Source: Actinobacillus lignieresii | GTDB lineage: Bacteria; Pseudomonadota; Gammaproteobacteria; Enterobacterales; Pasteurellaceae | Length of the DNA stretch: 64,000 bases | Assembly: GCF_900444945.1 (NCBI RefSeq) | Contig: NZ_UFRM01000001.1 | Location: forward strand, 2,082,001 to 2,146,000 | Direction of reading: 5' to 3' | Part shown: piece after piece, positions 20,184 to 29,337 of the stretch | How positions within the stretch are numbered: position 1 is the stretch's first letter | Layout: each line of letters opens with the position of its first letter | Made by a program: the position numbers and the translations under genes | The notes under the pieces: model-generated | What the model was told of the DNA's origin: nothing | Seen by the model: only the letters and a program-made list of their open reading frames with translations | The model's database searches: none

Positions 20184-22221
20184 ATGGCAAAAAAATTTTT
20201 ATTGAGTCTGGCAACCCTTTCGCTCGGGTTAGCCGGCTGTAGTACTACCGGTTATCAATCTACTTTAACGGAAGGTGTCGATAACACCGTTGCGCCGCAA
20301 CAAGATTTTTATCGTTTTGTAAACGGAAAATGGCTTGCAAAAGCACAAATTCCGGCGGACAGAACTTCTTGGGGAACGTTAGCGGAATTAAACGAATTGA
20401 ATGAACAACGTTCGATTAAATTCTTACAAGTTCTTACAAGCGGTCATTTCCGAGCCGAAATTTGCAAATGATGCGAAAGCTCAACGTTTAAAAGCGGTAT
20501 ATGAAACCTATACGGACTTAAATGCACGTGAGCAAGCAGGACTTACCCCGATTGCAAAAGATATTGAGAAAATCAAACGGCTCAATACCTTTGCCGATTT
20601 AACACGCTATTTGATTGAAGAAACCAAAGCGGGTAACGAAGTGTTATTCGGTTGGTCGGTATTCGCTCACTTAAAAAATTCCCGTCAAAATGCGGTTTAT
20701 TTGAGTAACGTCGATCTAGGATTAAGTAACGATTATTTCCAAAAAGATACGGCGGAAAATCGTGCCATCTTGAAACTCTATCAAGATTATATCGCACAGA
20801 TTTTAGGTTATGCCAAAGTCAGCAATCCGGCGGCAAAAGCGAAAGCGATTGTCGCTTATGAAAAAGCGATTGCAAAAACGCTGTTTACCAATGAAGAAGA
20901 TCGTGATGTCCAAAAACGTTATAATCCGACCAATATGGCACAGCTTAATAAGCTGAGTAAAAACATTGAGTTAGCTCAGTATTTAAAAGCGGTTGGCGTG
21001 GAAACCGATGAGGTAATTTTATATGAACCTCGTTATTTCCAAGCATTGGATCAGCTTATCAATCCGCAAAACTTAGCGGTAATTAAAGACTACTTATTAT
21101 TCCGTACCTTATCGGATAACGCCCCTTACTTAAACAAAGAAATGGATGATGTTCGTTTTGAGTTTTACGGCAAAAAATTAGTAGGTCAGAAACAACAACG
21201 TCCGTTAGAAAAACGTGCGTTAGCCACGATAAATAGCTGGCTCGGACAAGAATTTGCACAGTTTTATGTGGCGGAATTCTTCCCGCAATCGGCAAAAAAC
21301 GATGTGCTGGAAATGGCGCAATATTTAGTTAAAGCCTATCATCATCGTATTGATAACTTAGCCTGGATGTCGGCGGAAACCAAACAAAAAGCAAAAGCCA
21401 AATTAGATAAGTTTATTGTCGAAGTCGGTTATCCGAACAAATGGCGAGATTACAGTAATCTAACCCTTAAAACCGTAGCGCAAGGCGGTACGCTCTACGC
21501 CAATATGCAACAAATTGCCAAATGGAGCTACGACTACAATCTTGCCAAAGTCGGCAAACCGGTCGATTTAAATGAATGGGGAATGCTGCCGCAAGTGGTA
21601 AACGCTTCCTACAGCCCGTTAATGAACCGTATTGTGTTCCCGGCTGGTATTTTACAAGCACCGCTTTATAGCCAACAGGCGGATCCGGCGGTCAATTTCG
21701 GGGCGATCGGGGCGATTATCGGCCACGAAATCACCCACGGTTTTGACGATAGCGGTTCAAAATTTGATGGAGAAGGTAATCTCAAAGATTGGTGGACGGC
21801 GGACGACCGCAAAAAATTTGAAGCCTTAGCAGATAAATTGGTCGCTCAATTCGATAAATTTGAAGTCGCACCGAAAGTCTTTGTAAACGGGCGTTTCACC
21901 TTGGGTGAAAACATTGCTGATTTAGGCGGTTTAAGTATCGCTTATGATGCGCTGAAACTGTACGAGCAAGATCACGGTATCAGCCCGACGATTAAAAATT
22001 TCACCGGCGATCAACGTTTCTTTATGAGCTGGACACGTTCGTGGCGCCATAAAGCGACCGTGCAAGCGCTTACTCACCAAGTGAAAAGCGATCCGCACGC
22101 ACCGGGTCAATTTCGTGCTTATGCGCCGGTACTGAATATCAGCGGCTTCCACCGTGCGTTCGGCACTAAAGCCGGCGATAAAATGTATCGTAATGAAGCG
22201 GAACGCATTCGTATTTGGTAA
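20184..22221 (+). pseudogene. pepO: PepO-type M13 metallopeptidase lipoprotein, frameshifted
   Basis: A neprilysin-family (M13) zinc peptidase of about 675 residues if intact. ATG 20184 starts a lipoprotein signal with lipobox LAGC. The first frame runs through QQDFYRFVNGKWL and stops at 20471. The rest is in the +1 frame and carries the zinc motif HEITH, the following GFDDSG, the third ligand in GENIADLGG, and ends at 22221. The break is an exact 10-bp tandem duplication, TTCTTACAAG at 20421-20430 and 20431-20440. Deleting one copy restores RSIKFLQAVISEPKF. As written, the gene makes only a short lipoprotein fragment. A sequencing artefact is possible but an exact 10-base duplication makes a real mutation more likely. 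Confidence 0.85.
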
Positions 22222-22225
22222 TTGC

Positions 22226-22279
22226 AAGCGGTCGGATTTCAGCAAAATTTTGCAAAAAATCGGTGAAATTCGACCGCTT
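22226..22279 (+). terminator. Uptake-sequence-pair terminator after pepO
   Basis: AAGCGGTCGGATTTC and GAAATTCGACCGCTT face each other across a short AT-rich loop. The structure ends 17 bases before the next gene. Confidence 0.65.
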
Positions 22280-22295
22280 AATTTAAGGGAATTTT

Positions 22296-22523
22296 ATGGC
22301 TTTACAACGTTGCCCCGAATGTCGGCGTAGAATCAGCGAGAGTGTTATCGCTTGTCCGCATTGCGGCTTTTCATTTAAAGAAGCGGACTTAGCCGTTTAT
22401 CGTGAGAAACTGGAACAGCGCCGCTTACATAATCAGGCATTGAATCGTCAGAATGTCAAAGTACAACTTTTCTGGCTGGGTGTATTTACGTTAGTCATTG
22501 TAGTCGCTTCTTTGCTTAACTAA
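22296..22523 (+). CDS. Small zinc-ribbon membrane protein
   Basis: A 75-residue protein with an N-terminal zinc ribbon made of two CPxC motifs (CPECRRR and CPHCGF, residues 6-9 and 20-23), a charged helix, and one C-terminal membrane span (about 56-73, LFWLGVFTLVIVVASLL). AAGGGAA lies just before the ATG. Function unknown; such proteins may sit at the inner membrane with the ribbon in the cytoplasm. It stands alone between two terminators. Confidence 0.7.
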   Translation: MALQRCPECRRRISESVIACPHCGFSFKEADLAVYREKLEQRRLHNQALNRQNVKVQLFWLGVFTLVIVVASLLN

Positions 22524-22527
22524 AAAG

Positions 22528-22558
22528 AAAGGCATAGGTTGGAAACCTATACCTTTTT
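22528..22558. terminator. Bidirectional terminator between the zinc-ribbon gene and panF
   Basis: AAAGGCATAGGTT and AACCTATACCTTT pair across two bases with one mismatch; A and T runs flank both sides. Confidence 0.8.
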
Positions 22559-22591
22559 ACGATTCGGTTGGTTAAGAATCACTGTTACTGA

Positions 22592-24016
22592 TTACGATTT
22601 TTTACCGAAACGATTGCCGATTAAGAAAGCGATTAAACCGATCACTAACGACGGTACAATTGCATGGAAACTAAAGATACTGATTTTAAAGCTAGTGAAA
22701 ATCACATAACTTGTTAAGCCTGCCAACATCGAGCTAATCGCACCGGCTGCATTCGCATTTTTCCAGTAAAGCCCTAATACGATGACCCATAAGAATGTCG
22801 CTTCTAAGCCGCCGAGCGAAAGTAAGTTAAGCCAAATTAACATATCCGGCGGATTTAACGCCGCAAACACTAATAACACCGCAAAAGTAAGCGTGGTCAT
22901 GGTTGAGAAGCGTTTTAACTTAGCTTCGTTATTGATTGCTTCCGGCTTCACTGCTAAATATAAATCTTTGATTAGGGTGGAAGACGATTGAATTAATAAC
23001 GAGTCAATCGACGACATAATCGCCGCCATCGGTGCCGCCAAGAAAATACCGGCAACCAGCGGCGGTAGTACCTGAATCATTAGGGTCGGGATGACCTGAT
23101 CCGGAATTTTTAAATCGGGAATGACCGCACGTCCAAGCACACCGGCAAGGTGCATACCGAACATCAGCAACGATACCACTAACGTACCGATAACGAGCGC
23201 TTTATGTAAAGAAGCGCTGTCTTTATACGCCATACTGCGTACCGCAAGTTGCGGTAAACCGATTAAACCGAAGCAGACCAATACCCAGAACGAAGTCATA
23301 AAGGTAAAATCCAGCGGACGTTCGTCAATGCCGTACGGCTCGATTAATTGCGGATTAATGCTTTCCAACGTATTTACCGCATTCTCTACACCGCCGGCGG
23401 CATAAATTACGCCGCCCAACAATAACGATGTACCGACTAGCATCACTAACCCTTGAATCGTATCGGTCAGCACTACCGCACGGAAACCGCCGATAAAAGT
23501 ATAAATTCCGACCGTGACCGCAAAAATAATTACTGCAGTTTGATACGGTACGCCTAAGGTGGTTTCCAGTAAGCGACCGGCACCGATAAACTGTACCGTC
23601 ATCATCGCAAAGAATGAAAGCAACAAGGCAAAGCCGGAAATCCACACCACGAATTTATTTTGATAACGAGCCAATAATAAATCGTTGATGGTTACCGCAT
23701 TATATTGGCGGGCGAGTAAGGCGAATTTTTTACCCAACGCCCCTAACGCCAGCAATACCGCCGGTACTTGAATCATCGCGAGTAACACCCAGCCTAATCC
23801 GTATTTATAAGCCGCGCCCGGACCGCCGATAAACGAACTCGCCCCGACATAAGTCGCGGCGGTGGTCATCGCCAACACAAAACCGGACATTGAGCGACTG
23901 CCTACGTAATATTCGGATAAAAAGCTACCGCCTTGGCGTTTACGATAAGCATAAAAAGCGACACCGAACACAAAGCATAAATAAGCGATTAACGGCAATA
24001 ACATCTCTTTATTCAT
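22592..24016 (-). CDS. panF: Sodium/pantothenate symporter
   Basis: PanF, 474 residues, is a sodium:solute symporter (SSF) with about 12-13 membrane spans that imports pantothenate, the coenzyme A precursor. Family marks include TYVGASSFIGGPGAAYKYGLGW near residue 56 (sodium-site helix) and GIYTFIGGFRAVVLTDTIQG near 170. It overlaps by eight bases the yhdT-type gene upstream, the same pair as in E. coli (yhdT-panF). Confidence 0.93.
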   Translation of the reverse strand: MNKEMLLPLIAYLCFVFGVAFYAYRKRQGGSFLSEYYVGSRSMSGFVLAMTTAATYVGASSFIGGPGAAYKYGLGWVLLAMIQVPAVLLALGALGKKFALLARQYNAVTINDLLLARYQNKFVVWISGFALLLSFFAMMTVQFIGAGRLLETTLGVPYQTAVIIFAVTVGIYTFIGGFRAVVLTDTIQGLVMLVGTSLLLGGVIYAAGGVENAVNTLESINPQLIEPYGIDERPLDFTFMTSFWVLVCFGLIGLPQLAVRSMAYKDSASLHKALVIGTLVVSLLMFGMHLAGVLGRAVIPDLKIPDQVIPTLMIQVLPPLVAGIFLAAPMAAIMSSIDSLLIQSSSTLIKDLYLAVKPEAINNEAKLKRFSTMTTLTFAVLLVFAALNPPDMLIWLNLLSLGGLEATFLWVIVLGLYWKNANAAGAISSMLAGLTSYVIFTSFKISIFSFHAIVPSLVIGLIAFLIGNRFGKKS

Positions 24017-24248
24017 TGCTATGTTCCTTATTTAAATCAATGTCTTGATAAACTTTTTTGACCGTCCAATACACGACGGCGGTAAAACCGAGCGGCAGAG
24101 TGATGCAAGCAAGTTCAAACCAAATCGGAAAGCCGAAAATGCCTCGTCCTGCCGGTGAGAAATAGGCGAAAGCTATCCAACCGAATAAATAAACTAAAGC
24201 AAGCCAGAGCGCCCAACGAGCTTCTTTCGCGAGTTGTTGATAATTCAT
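24009..24248 (-). CDS. yhdT: YhdT family small membrane protein
   Basis: A 79-residue protein with two membrane spans (about 14-32 and 44-64) and a charged C-terminus; the family is DUF997. The start MNYQQLAKEARWALW is preceded by AAAAGGAGTC on the reverse strand; codons further upstream belong to the metJ terminator region. Its constant pairing with panF suggests a helper role in pantothenate transport, which is inference. Confidence 0.85.
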   Translation of the reverse strand: MNYQQLAKEARWALWLALVYLFGWIAFAYFSPAGRGIFGFPIWFELACITLPLGFTAVVYWTVKKVYQDIDLNKEHSNE

Positions 24249-24270
24249 AAGACTCCTTTTCCATTGTAAG

Positions 24271-24293
24271 AAAGCCTCAAAAAAATGAGGCTC
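24271..24293 (-). terminator. Terminator after metJ
   Basis: On the reverse strand AGCCTCA / TGAGGCT with a T-rich loop and T-rich trailer, nine bases after the metJ stop. Confidence 0.75.
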
Positions 24294-24301
24294 TTTAATT
24301 A

Positions 24302-24619
24302 TCAATATTGCCAGTTATCAGGGTCGATACCCAATTCGCGCATTTTCGCTTTAGCCTCTTCCGGAATCTCATCGCTGCGTTCTTTCATCAGATCGTCATC
24401 CGTCGGCAACGGCTGTCCGGTAAAGGCATGCAAAAAGGCTTCGCATAGTAATTCGCTATTGGTCGCATGACGCAGGTTTTTGATCTGACGTCGAGTGCGT
24501 TCGTTGGTTAAAATTTCTAATACTTTAATCGGGATCGAAACCGTGATCTTTTTTACCTGCTCACTTTTTTTGCCGTGTTCGGCATACGGGCTAATATATT
24601 CCCCACTCCAATCTGCCAT
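24302..24619 (-). CDS. metJ: Methionine repressor MetJ
   Basis: MetJ, 105 residues, the exact length of the E. coli protein. This ribbon-helix-helix repressor uses S-adenosylmethionine as corepressor on methionine-biosynthesis promoters. The DNA-contacting strand [15 protein letters not shown] (about 23-37) and the following [20 protein letters not shown] are highly conserved. Tandem met boxes lie 52-83 bases before its start, pointing to autoregulation. Confidence 0.97.
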
Positions 24620-24670
24620 CGTTAAAATCCTGCGTTATATAAAAAATTGTAGGTATTGTAATCAAAACGA

Positions 24671-24702
24671 TAGACTCTCGCAATCTAGACGTCTAGATTT
24701 CT
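24671..24702. promoter_or_regulatory. MetJ operator (tandem met boxes)
   Basis: A perfect met box AGACGTCT at 24687-24694 is flanked in 8-bp register by degenerate boxes: AGATTTCT at 24695-24702 matches 6 of 8, while 24671-24678 and 24679-24686 are weaker. MetJ binds such arrays cooperatively. The array lies between metJ and the divergent mlaA. Confidence 0.8.
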
Positions 24703-24788
24703 ATCTGCAATTTTAGTGAGGTTTTCTTTGTGTTTTAGTCTGAGTTGGTTAAAATGTGACAATGATTTCTTTAAAAAGGCAAGATAGC

Positions 24789-25538
24789 ATGAAATTAAAA
24801 CAATTCAGTTTAGTAGCGGGCGTCCTGCTATTAACCGCGTGTTCGTCGTCAATCGATCCGGCTTCTGGCGAACGTAAGGATCCGTTGGAAGGTTTTAACC
24901 GAGCAATGTGGAAAGTTAATTACGATTATATTGATACTTACGCGCTTAAACCGGTGGCAAAAGGCTGGCGCGATTATGTACCGAGCCCGATTAAAACCGG
25001 TTTAACCAATGTGGCGAATAACCTTGACGAACCGGCAAGTTTTGTAAACCGCTTGTTGGAAGGCGAAGGTAAAAAGGCAATGATCCATTTTAACCGTTTC
25101 TGGATTAACTCGATTTTCGGTCTAGGCGGTTTAATTGACTGGGCAAGCCAAACGAAAGATTTAAAATTAGATAACGGTAATCGTGAATTCGGTCATACGC
25201 TGGGCAGTTATAGTGTGCCGACCGGCGCTTATATTATGCTGCCGGGTTACGGTGCGACCACACCTCGACAAGCGGTCGGAAAAGCGGCGGATTCCGCCTA
25301 TCCCGTTCTATCAATGCTAACTATGCCGTGGACGGTGGCGAAATTTGCGGTACAAGGTGTGGACAGTCGAGCGAAACTGCTTGATCAAGACCCGTTATTA
25401 CAACAGTCCGCCGATCCGTATGTGACTTTCCGCGAGGCGTATTTCCAAAACCTCGAATTTAAAGTGAGTGACGGTAAAGCGGCGGAAGAAAGCGGTCAAG
25501 AACAGCTTTCCGAAGAAGAATTAAAAGATATTGATTAA
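24789..25538 (+). CDS. mlaA: Outer-membrane lipid asymmetry lipoprotein MlaA (VacJ)
   Basis: MlaA, 249 residues, sits in the outer membrane with porins and passes mislocalised phospholipids to MlaC for return to the inner membrane. It has a lipoprotein signal with lipobox LTAC (Cys 19), then DPLEGFNRAMWKVNYD, the family signature, and the NLDEPASFVNRLLEG helix. ATG 24789 was chosen over upstream in-frame ATGs because the lipoprotein signal starts there. The C-terminal tail is acidic. Confidence 0.95.
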   Translation: MKLKQFSLVAGVLLLTACSSSIDPASGERKDPLEGFNRAMWKVNYDYIDTYALKPVAKGWRDYVPSPIKTGLTNVANNLDEPASFVNRLLEGEGKKAMIHFNRFWINSIFGLGGLIDWASQTKDLKLDNGNREFGHTLGSYSVPTGAYIMLPGYGATTPRQAVGKAADSAYPVLSMLTMPWTVAKFAVQGVDSRAKLLDQDPLLQQSADPYVTFREAYFQNLEFKVSDGKAAEESGQEQLSEEELKDID

Positions 25539-25542
25539 TATC

Positions 25543-25590
25543 AAGCGGTCAAATTTGCAAAAAAAGTTGTAAATTTGACCGCTTGCTTTT
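25543..25590 (+). terminator. Uptake-sequence-pair terminator after mlaA
   Basis: AAGCGGTCAAATTTGCAA opposite AAATTTGACCGCTT, followed by GCTTTT; directly after the mlaA stop. Confidence 0.75.
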
Positions 25591-25612
25591 GGATAGGGTA
25601 AAGGAGCAGAAC

Positions 25613-26422
25613 ATGAAAACCGAATTTATTCGTCAAATCAGCCAAGGTATCAGCCTCGAGAAATGTCATGAATTATATGTGATTCGTGTTGATCACAAAT
25701 TAGGATCAGCAGTGGTTGCCTTACAAGGCGCACAATTATTAAGTTGGCAACCGGCGGCAGCAAAGCAAGACGTATTATGGCTTTCGGAGATTGAGCCGTT
25801 CCAAAAAGGCAATGCGATTCGCGGCGGCGTGCCGATTTGCTATCCGTGGTTCGGTTCGGTAAAAAGTCCGTCACACGGCACGGCTCGCATTCGTGAGTGG
25901 TCACTCAGCCATTATGAAACGGATGAGGAATATGCTTATTTAGAATTTTCGCTCTATAACGAACAAAATATTATCGAAGCGAAAATTGAAATGGCGTTTA
26001 GCCAAGAATGTCATTTGATTTTCACTCACTATGCCGAGCAAGAAGCGCAGGCGGCATTGCATAGCTATTTCAATGTGGCGGATATTGAGCAAACCGAAGT
26101 GAAAGGCTTACCGCACGAATGCTTTGATTCATTAACCAAACAATTTGTACAAGTGCCTTCGCCGCGTAAAATTAACGAAAATGTCGATTGTATTTATAGT
26201 GCGGAGCAGGCTATTAATCGCATTGAAGATATAGCGAATCAACGCACGATTCAAATTGAGCACATTGATGCGAGCGACGTCGTGTTATGGAATCCGTGGC
26301 ACAAAGCGACAAGTGCGATGAGTGAAACCGGCTATAAAACGATGTTATGTGTAGAAACCGCCCGTATCAATCGAACATTGCAGCAGGGCGATAGTTTTGA
26401 AGTGATCTTTAAATTAGTTTAG
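25613..26422 (+). CDS. yeaD: D-hexose-6-phosphate mutarotase (YeaD family)
   Basis: A 269-residue aldose-1-epimerase-like enzyme that interconverts the anomers of hexose 6-phosphates. Family features include RGGVPICYPWFG near residue 70, the H-G-x-A-R segment SHGTARIREW near 88, and the catalytic-glutamate region ETARINRTL near the C-terminus. ATG 25613 has AAGGAGC seven bases upstream; in-frame codons before it belong to the preceding hairpin. Confidence 0.85.
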   Translation: MKTEFIRQISQGISLEKCHELYVIRVDHKLGSAVVALQGAQLLSWQPAAAKQDVLWLSEIEPFQKGNAIRGGVPICYPWFGSVKSPSHGTARIREWSLSHYETDEEYAYLEFSLYNEQNIIEAKIEMAFSQECHLIFTHYAEQEAQAALHSYFNVADIEQTEVKGLPHECFDSLTKQFVQVPSPRKINENVDCIYSAEQAINRIEDIANQRTIQIEHIDASDVVLWNPWHKATSAMSETGYKTMLCVETARINRTLQQGDSFEVIFKLV

Positions 26423-26447
26423 TATCTATAGACTATAATTTAACTGG

Positions 26448-26476
26448 CGGTAAGGGAAACCTTACCGTTTTGTTTT
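26448..26476 (+). terminator. Terminator after yeaD
   Basis: CGGTAAGG-GAAA-CCTTACCG with a stable GNRA-type tetraloop, followed by TTTTGTTTT. Confidence 0.85.
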
Positions 26477-26546
26477 GAACTTTTTTCCGTAAAACCAGCT
26501 CGGAATGATTAAAATTAATGAAAAATAGGAATAAATAGAATCAAAT

Positions 26547-28514
26547 ATGCCAAAAATAAACTTGAATGAAACGACCCTTTTACCCTTTGTCAGCCGGCAA
26601 ATCGAACAAAACGACGCTTTTACTCTGTTAAACGGATTATGTCAGTGGCTTAGAGCCGACAAGCCGGAACAAGCGGTCGAAAAATTAGAATTTTTTACCG
26701 ATTTACTTAAACAACAACCGGAACTCGCTCAAGCGGTTGCTACGCTAATTTGCCGCTGGCTTTGTCAGCTACGTTTATATCCGATTCTCGTCAGTAGCGG
26801 CATTTTAGGTCGCCAAGGTTTCGGGCGAGAAATGCGTAATCGCTTATATGAGAAACTCAACCCGTCTTTTAAAGATGTGAATGATTTACGCGATGTGTTT
26901 ATTCTCTTGTTTTGCGATCGGCATGATGTGGAATGGATTAATGCCATTCCGACTAAGAGCTGGTTAAATTTTCTCAATACGTTAGATCACAGTGTAAGCG
27001 AGCAGGATAGAGCTTGGCTGTATGAGCATATTCGTCACGAAGGGTTATTTGCGATCAAAATGCTTTCGATTTGGATTGCGGCGGAGGATTTGGAACCGGA
27101 GTTAATTCGTTTGGATCGAACGCTGTTAGATGCCGATTCACCGTTTGTTGCATTGCAAAAAGAAGTGTTTTTATGGTTAGCGGCTCGTCGTCAAAATCAA
27201 TATTATGACGATAGCCACTTACAGGTGATGTTTAACCAATCGCGCGAATTGGTGGAGCGCTTACAGAAAAAAGGATCGATAGCCGGTTCGTCACTTGGCG
27301 TGGCGCACTTACTTGAGCGTTTAAGCCAAACCTTAGACCGTTTATCCATGTTGATGGAATTATTTTCCACCAACCGAGTCGCTCGTTTGCGCGTGTTGCA
27401 AATTACCAAAATGTTGGCGGAAGCTTCGGCAAAGCAGCATAGTATTTCCGATTTATGGAAACAAAGTGTCAAAATGCTTTCTCGCAGTATTACTCAACAC
27501 ACCAGTGATCACGGCGAACACTATATTACCCGTGATAAAAAAGAATATTTCAGTATGTTTTATTCCGCTGCCGGCGGTGGCGTGCTGATTGCGCTGATGG
27601 CGCTCTTTAAAGTGTATCTGGGTGGAATAATTGACGATAAGGTCTGGAAAGGTATTGCGGAAGGTTTGAACTACGGCATCGGTTTTACCATTATCTTTAT
27701 GTTGCATTTTACCGTAGCAACCAAGCAGCCGGCGATGACTGCCGCACGTTTTGCCGAGGCGGTCGAGCGAAACCCGCAGGGCAGTGCGGTGAATATGAAA
27801 CTGGCGCAATTGTTGGTGGACGTATTGCGTTCACAAAGCATTGCGGTACTGGGGAATGTGATTGTGTCGATGAGTGTAGCGGCATTAATTGCTTACGGCT
27901 ATGCCGAACACACCGGAAAAGCGTTATTAGACAGTGAAATGGTGCAATATCAGCTAAGCTCGATTGACCCGACCAAAGGAACCTTATGGTTTGCGGCAAT
28001 TGCCGGTTTGTGGTTGTTCTGCTCGGGGATTATTTCCGGCTACTTTGACAACCGCAGCAACTATTTAAATACCCGTATGCGGTTAAGACAGCACCCGTGG
28101 TTAAAGGCGATTTTTCCGTTATCCGTACGAGAGAAATTTGCCGATTACGTGCATGATAATATCGGTTCGATTATCGGTAACTTAGGCTTCGGTATGTTGC
28201 TTGGCATTACCGGCGTGATCGGTTATTGGTTAGGGCTGCCGTTAGATATTCGCCACGTTGCTTTTTCTTCGGCGAATGTCGGTTATGCGGTGGTGAGCGA
28301 ATCGTTAGGCTGGCAAGTGTTATTGCAAAGCATCTGCTTTGTGTTGATGATCGGTGCGGTCAATTTGATAGTCAGCTTCTCTCTAACGCTGTGGATTGCA
28401 CTGCGTTCACGCAATACCGAAATTGATAGCTGGCGGGAAATTTTAAAATGCTTATGGGAAATAATACGTAAACGCCCGTTAAGTTTATTTTTGCCGGTTC
28501 AGTTGAATAAATAG
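26547..28514 (+). CDS. Gcr/SpecificRecomb family membrane protein (labelled site-specific recombinase)
   Basis: A 655-residue protein. The first half (about 1-330) is helical and soluble. The second half carries about six hydrophobic spans, including YSAAGGGVLIALMALFKVYL near 338, GLNYGIGFTIIFMLHFTVAT near 375, VIVSMSVAALIAYGYA near 435 and LGFGMLLGITGVIGYWLGLP near 548. It resembles the family named after the gonococcal Gcr protein. No tyrosine or serine recombinase active-site pattern is visible and the membrane segments make a recombinase role doubtful. Its real function is unknown. Confidence 0.7.
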   Translation: MPKINLNETTLLPFVSRQIEQNDAFTLLNGLCQWLRADKPEQAVEKLEFFTDLLKQQPELAQAVATLICRWLCQLRLYPILVSSGILGRQGFGREMRNRLYEKLNPSFKDVNDLRDVFILLFCDRHDVEWINAIPTKSWLNFLNTLDHSVSEQDRAWLYEHIRHEGLFAIKMLSIWIAAEDLEPELIRLDRTLLDADSPFVALQKEVFLWLAARRQNQYYDDSHLQVMFNQSRELVERLQKKGSIAGSSLGVAHLLERLSQTLDRLSMLMELFSTNRVARLRVLQITKMLAEASAKQHSISDLWKQSVKMLSRSITQHTSDHGEHYITRDKKEYFSMFYSAAGGGVLIALMALFKVYLGGIIDDKVWKGIAEGLNYGIGFTIIFMLHFTVATKQPAMTAARFAEAVERNPQGSAVNMKLAQLLVDVLRSQSIAVLGNVIVSMSVAALIAYGYAEHTGKALLDSEMVQYQLSSIDPTKGTLWFAAIAGLWLFCSGIISGYFDNRSNYLNTRMRLRQHPWLKAIFPLSVREKFADYVHDNIGSIIGNLGFGMLLGITGVIGYWLGLPLDIRHVAFSSANVGYAVVSESLGWQVLLQSICFVLMIGAVNLIVSFSLTLWIALRSRNTEIDSWREILKCLWEIIRKRPLSLFLPVQLNK

Positions 28515-28525
28515 AAAAACGATAC

Positions 28526-28573
28526 AAGCGGTCTAATTTGCAAAGATTTTTACAAATGAGACCGCTTTTTTTA
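28526..28573 (+). terminator. Uptake-sequence-pair terminator after the Gcr-like gene
   Basis: AAGCGGTCT opposite AGACCGCTT around a loop containing AATTTGCAAA, followed by a T run. The left arm is part of a full ACAAGCGGTC. Confidence 0.8.
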
Positions 28574-29337
28574 TCTCTTTTTAATATGTTTAAAACTTTA
28601 GTAATAAATTTCAGTTTATATCAAGTAAAACTTATGATTGAGAAATAAATAATTTTTCGTATTTGTGTTAAATAAACCGTTCTATTATATCTTTTCTATA
28701 ATTATCAGTTGAGTATAGTCTAATTTAAATCAGGTTTAATTAAGACGTCCGACTTGTTTTATTTAAAATTTTTGGAACTTTTAAATAGTAATTCATTCAA
28801 AGGAAGTGATGAATAGGGATTTTTATATCTGAATAAAGATGTGTAAATTTATATTTATCAAGTGTGAAGGCTATTATAACTACGTTATATGTTAATGTGG
28901 CGGTATGTTGTTTGACGATATTTATAGTGTAATTCGATTATATAACAGTATGGATTTGTTATAGGTTTTAGCTTTTTTACTTAGGTAAAAGATACGATGC
29001 TAAAAATCGATTATATCTTCCCTTCTTTAATGCTATCAGCAATTCATAATACTAAGACAATATTTATTGAAATTAAGTTCAATACAAAATGGCGGAACCT
29101 CGATAATTTCTATTGTTAGTTCTGATGCTTAGTTTTTTGCTTATGGCTCAAGGTGAAATATAAAAAGGATGTCTAACAGCCTCTCCATGCTCTTTATCCG
29201 TTAATTTAAGCTGTTACGTTTGTATGCTTCTGTAATGTATATAAGAGAAAGTAGTCTTTATGCGATTAAGAATGCTTATGAGAATAAGCGGAATAATCAA
29301 TACTATTATAAATTTAACTAAATTATGGATGTATTTT
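28574..29337 (+). other. Long AT-rich non-coding region upstream of pgaA
   Basis: About 760 bases without a convincing gene. It is markedly AT-rich, with no long open frame, and contains the sigma-E-type promoter near its first third, leaving a leader of about 530 nt before the pgaA start. Such AT-rich tracts are typical H-NS targets, and H-NS and sigma-E control of pga has been reported in A. pleuropneumoniae. No insertion sequence or tRNA was recognised. Confidence 0.6.
28774..28801 (+). promoter_or_regulatory. Sigma-E-type promoter for pgaABCD
   Basis: GGAACTT (28774-28780), a 16-base spacer, then TCAAA (28797-28801): a full match to the sigma-E -35 element and a near match to its TCTRA/TCAAA -10, in the direction of pgaA. 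It implies induction of biofilm polysaccharide by envelope stress. Confidence 0.75.

Noticed and set aside
20401..22221. Second part of pepO as an independent gene starting at 20401
   Set aside because: The start lies within the duplicated region, the conserved N-terminal half of the M13 fold is in the other frame, and removal of one 10-bp copy joins the two.
29260..29337. Upstream in-frame start for pgaA at 29260
   Set aside because: It would add 26 residues before a complete signal peptide, with no support for export; 29338 fits better.
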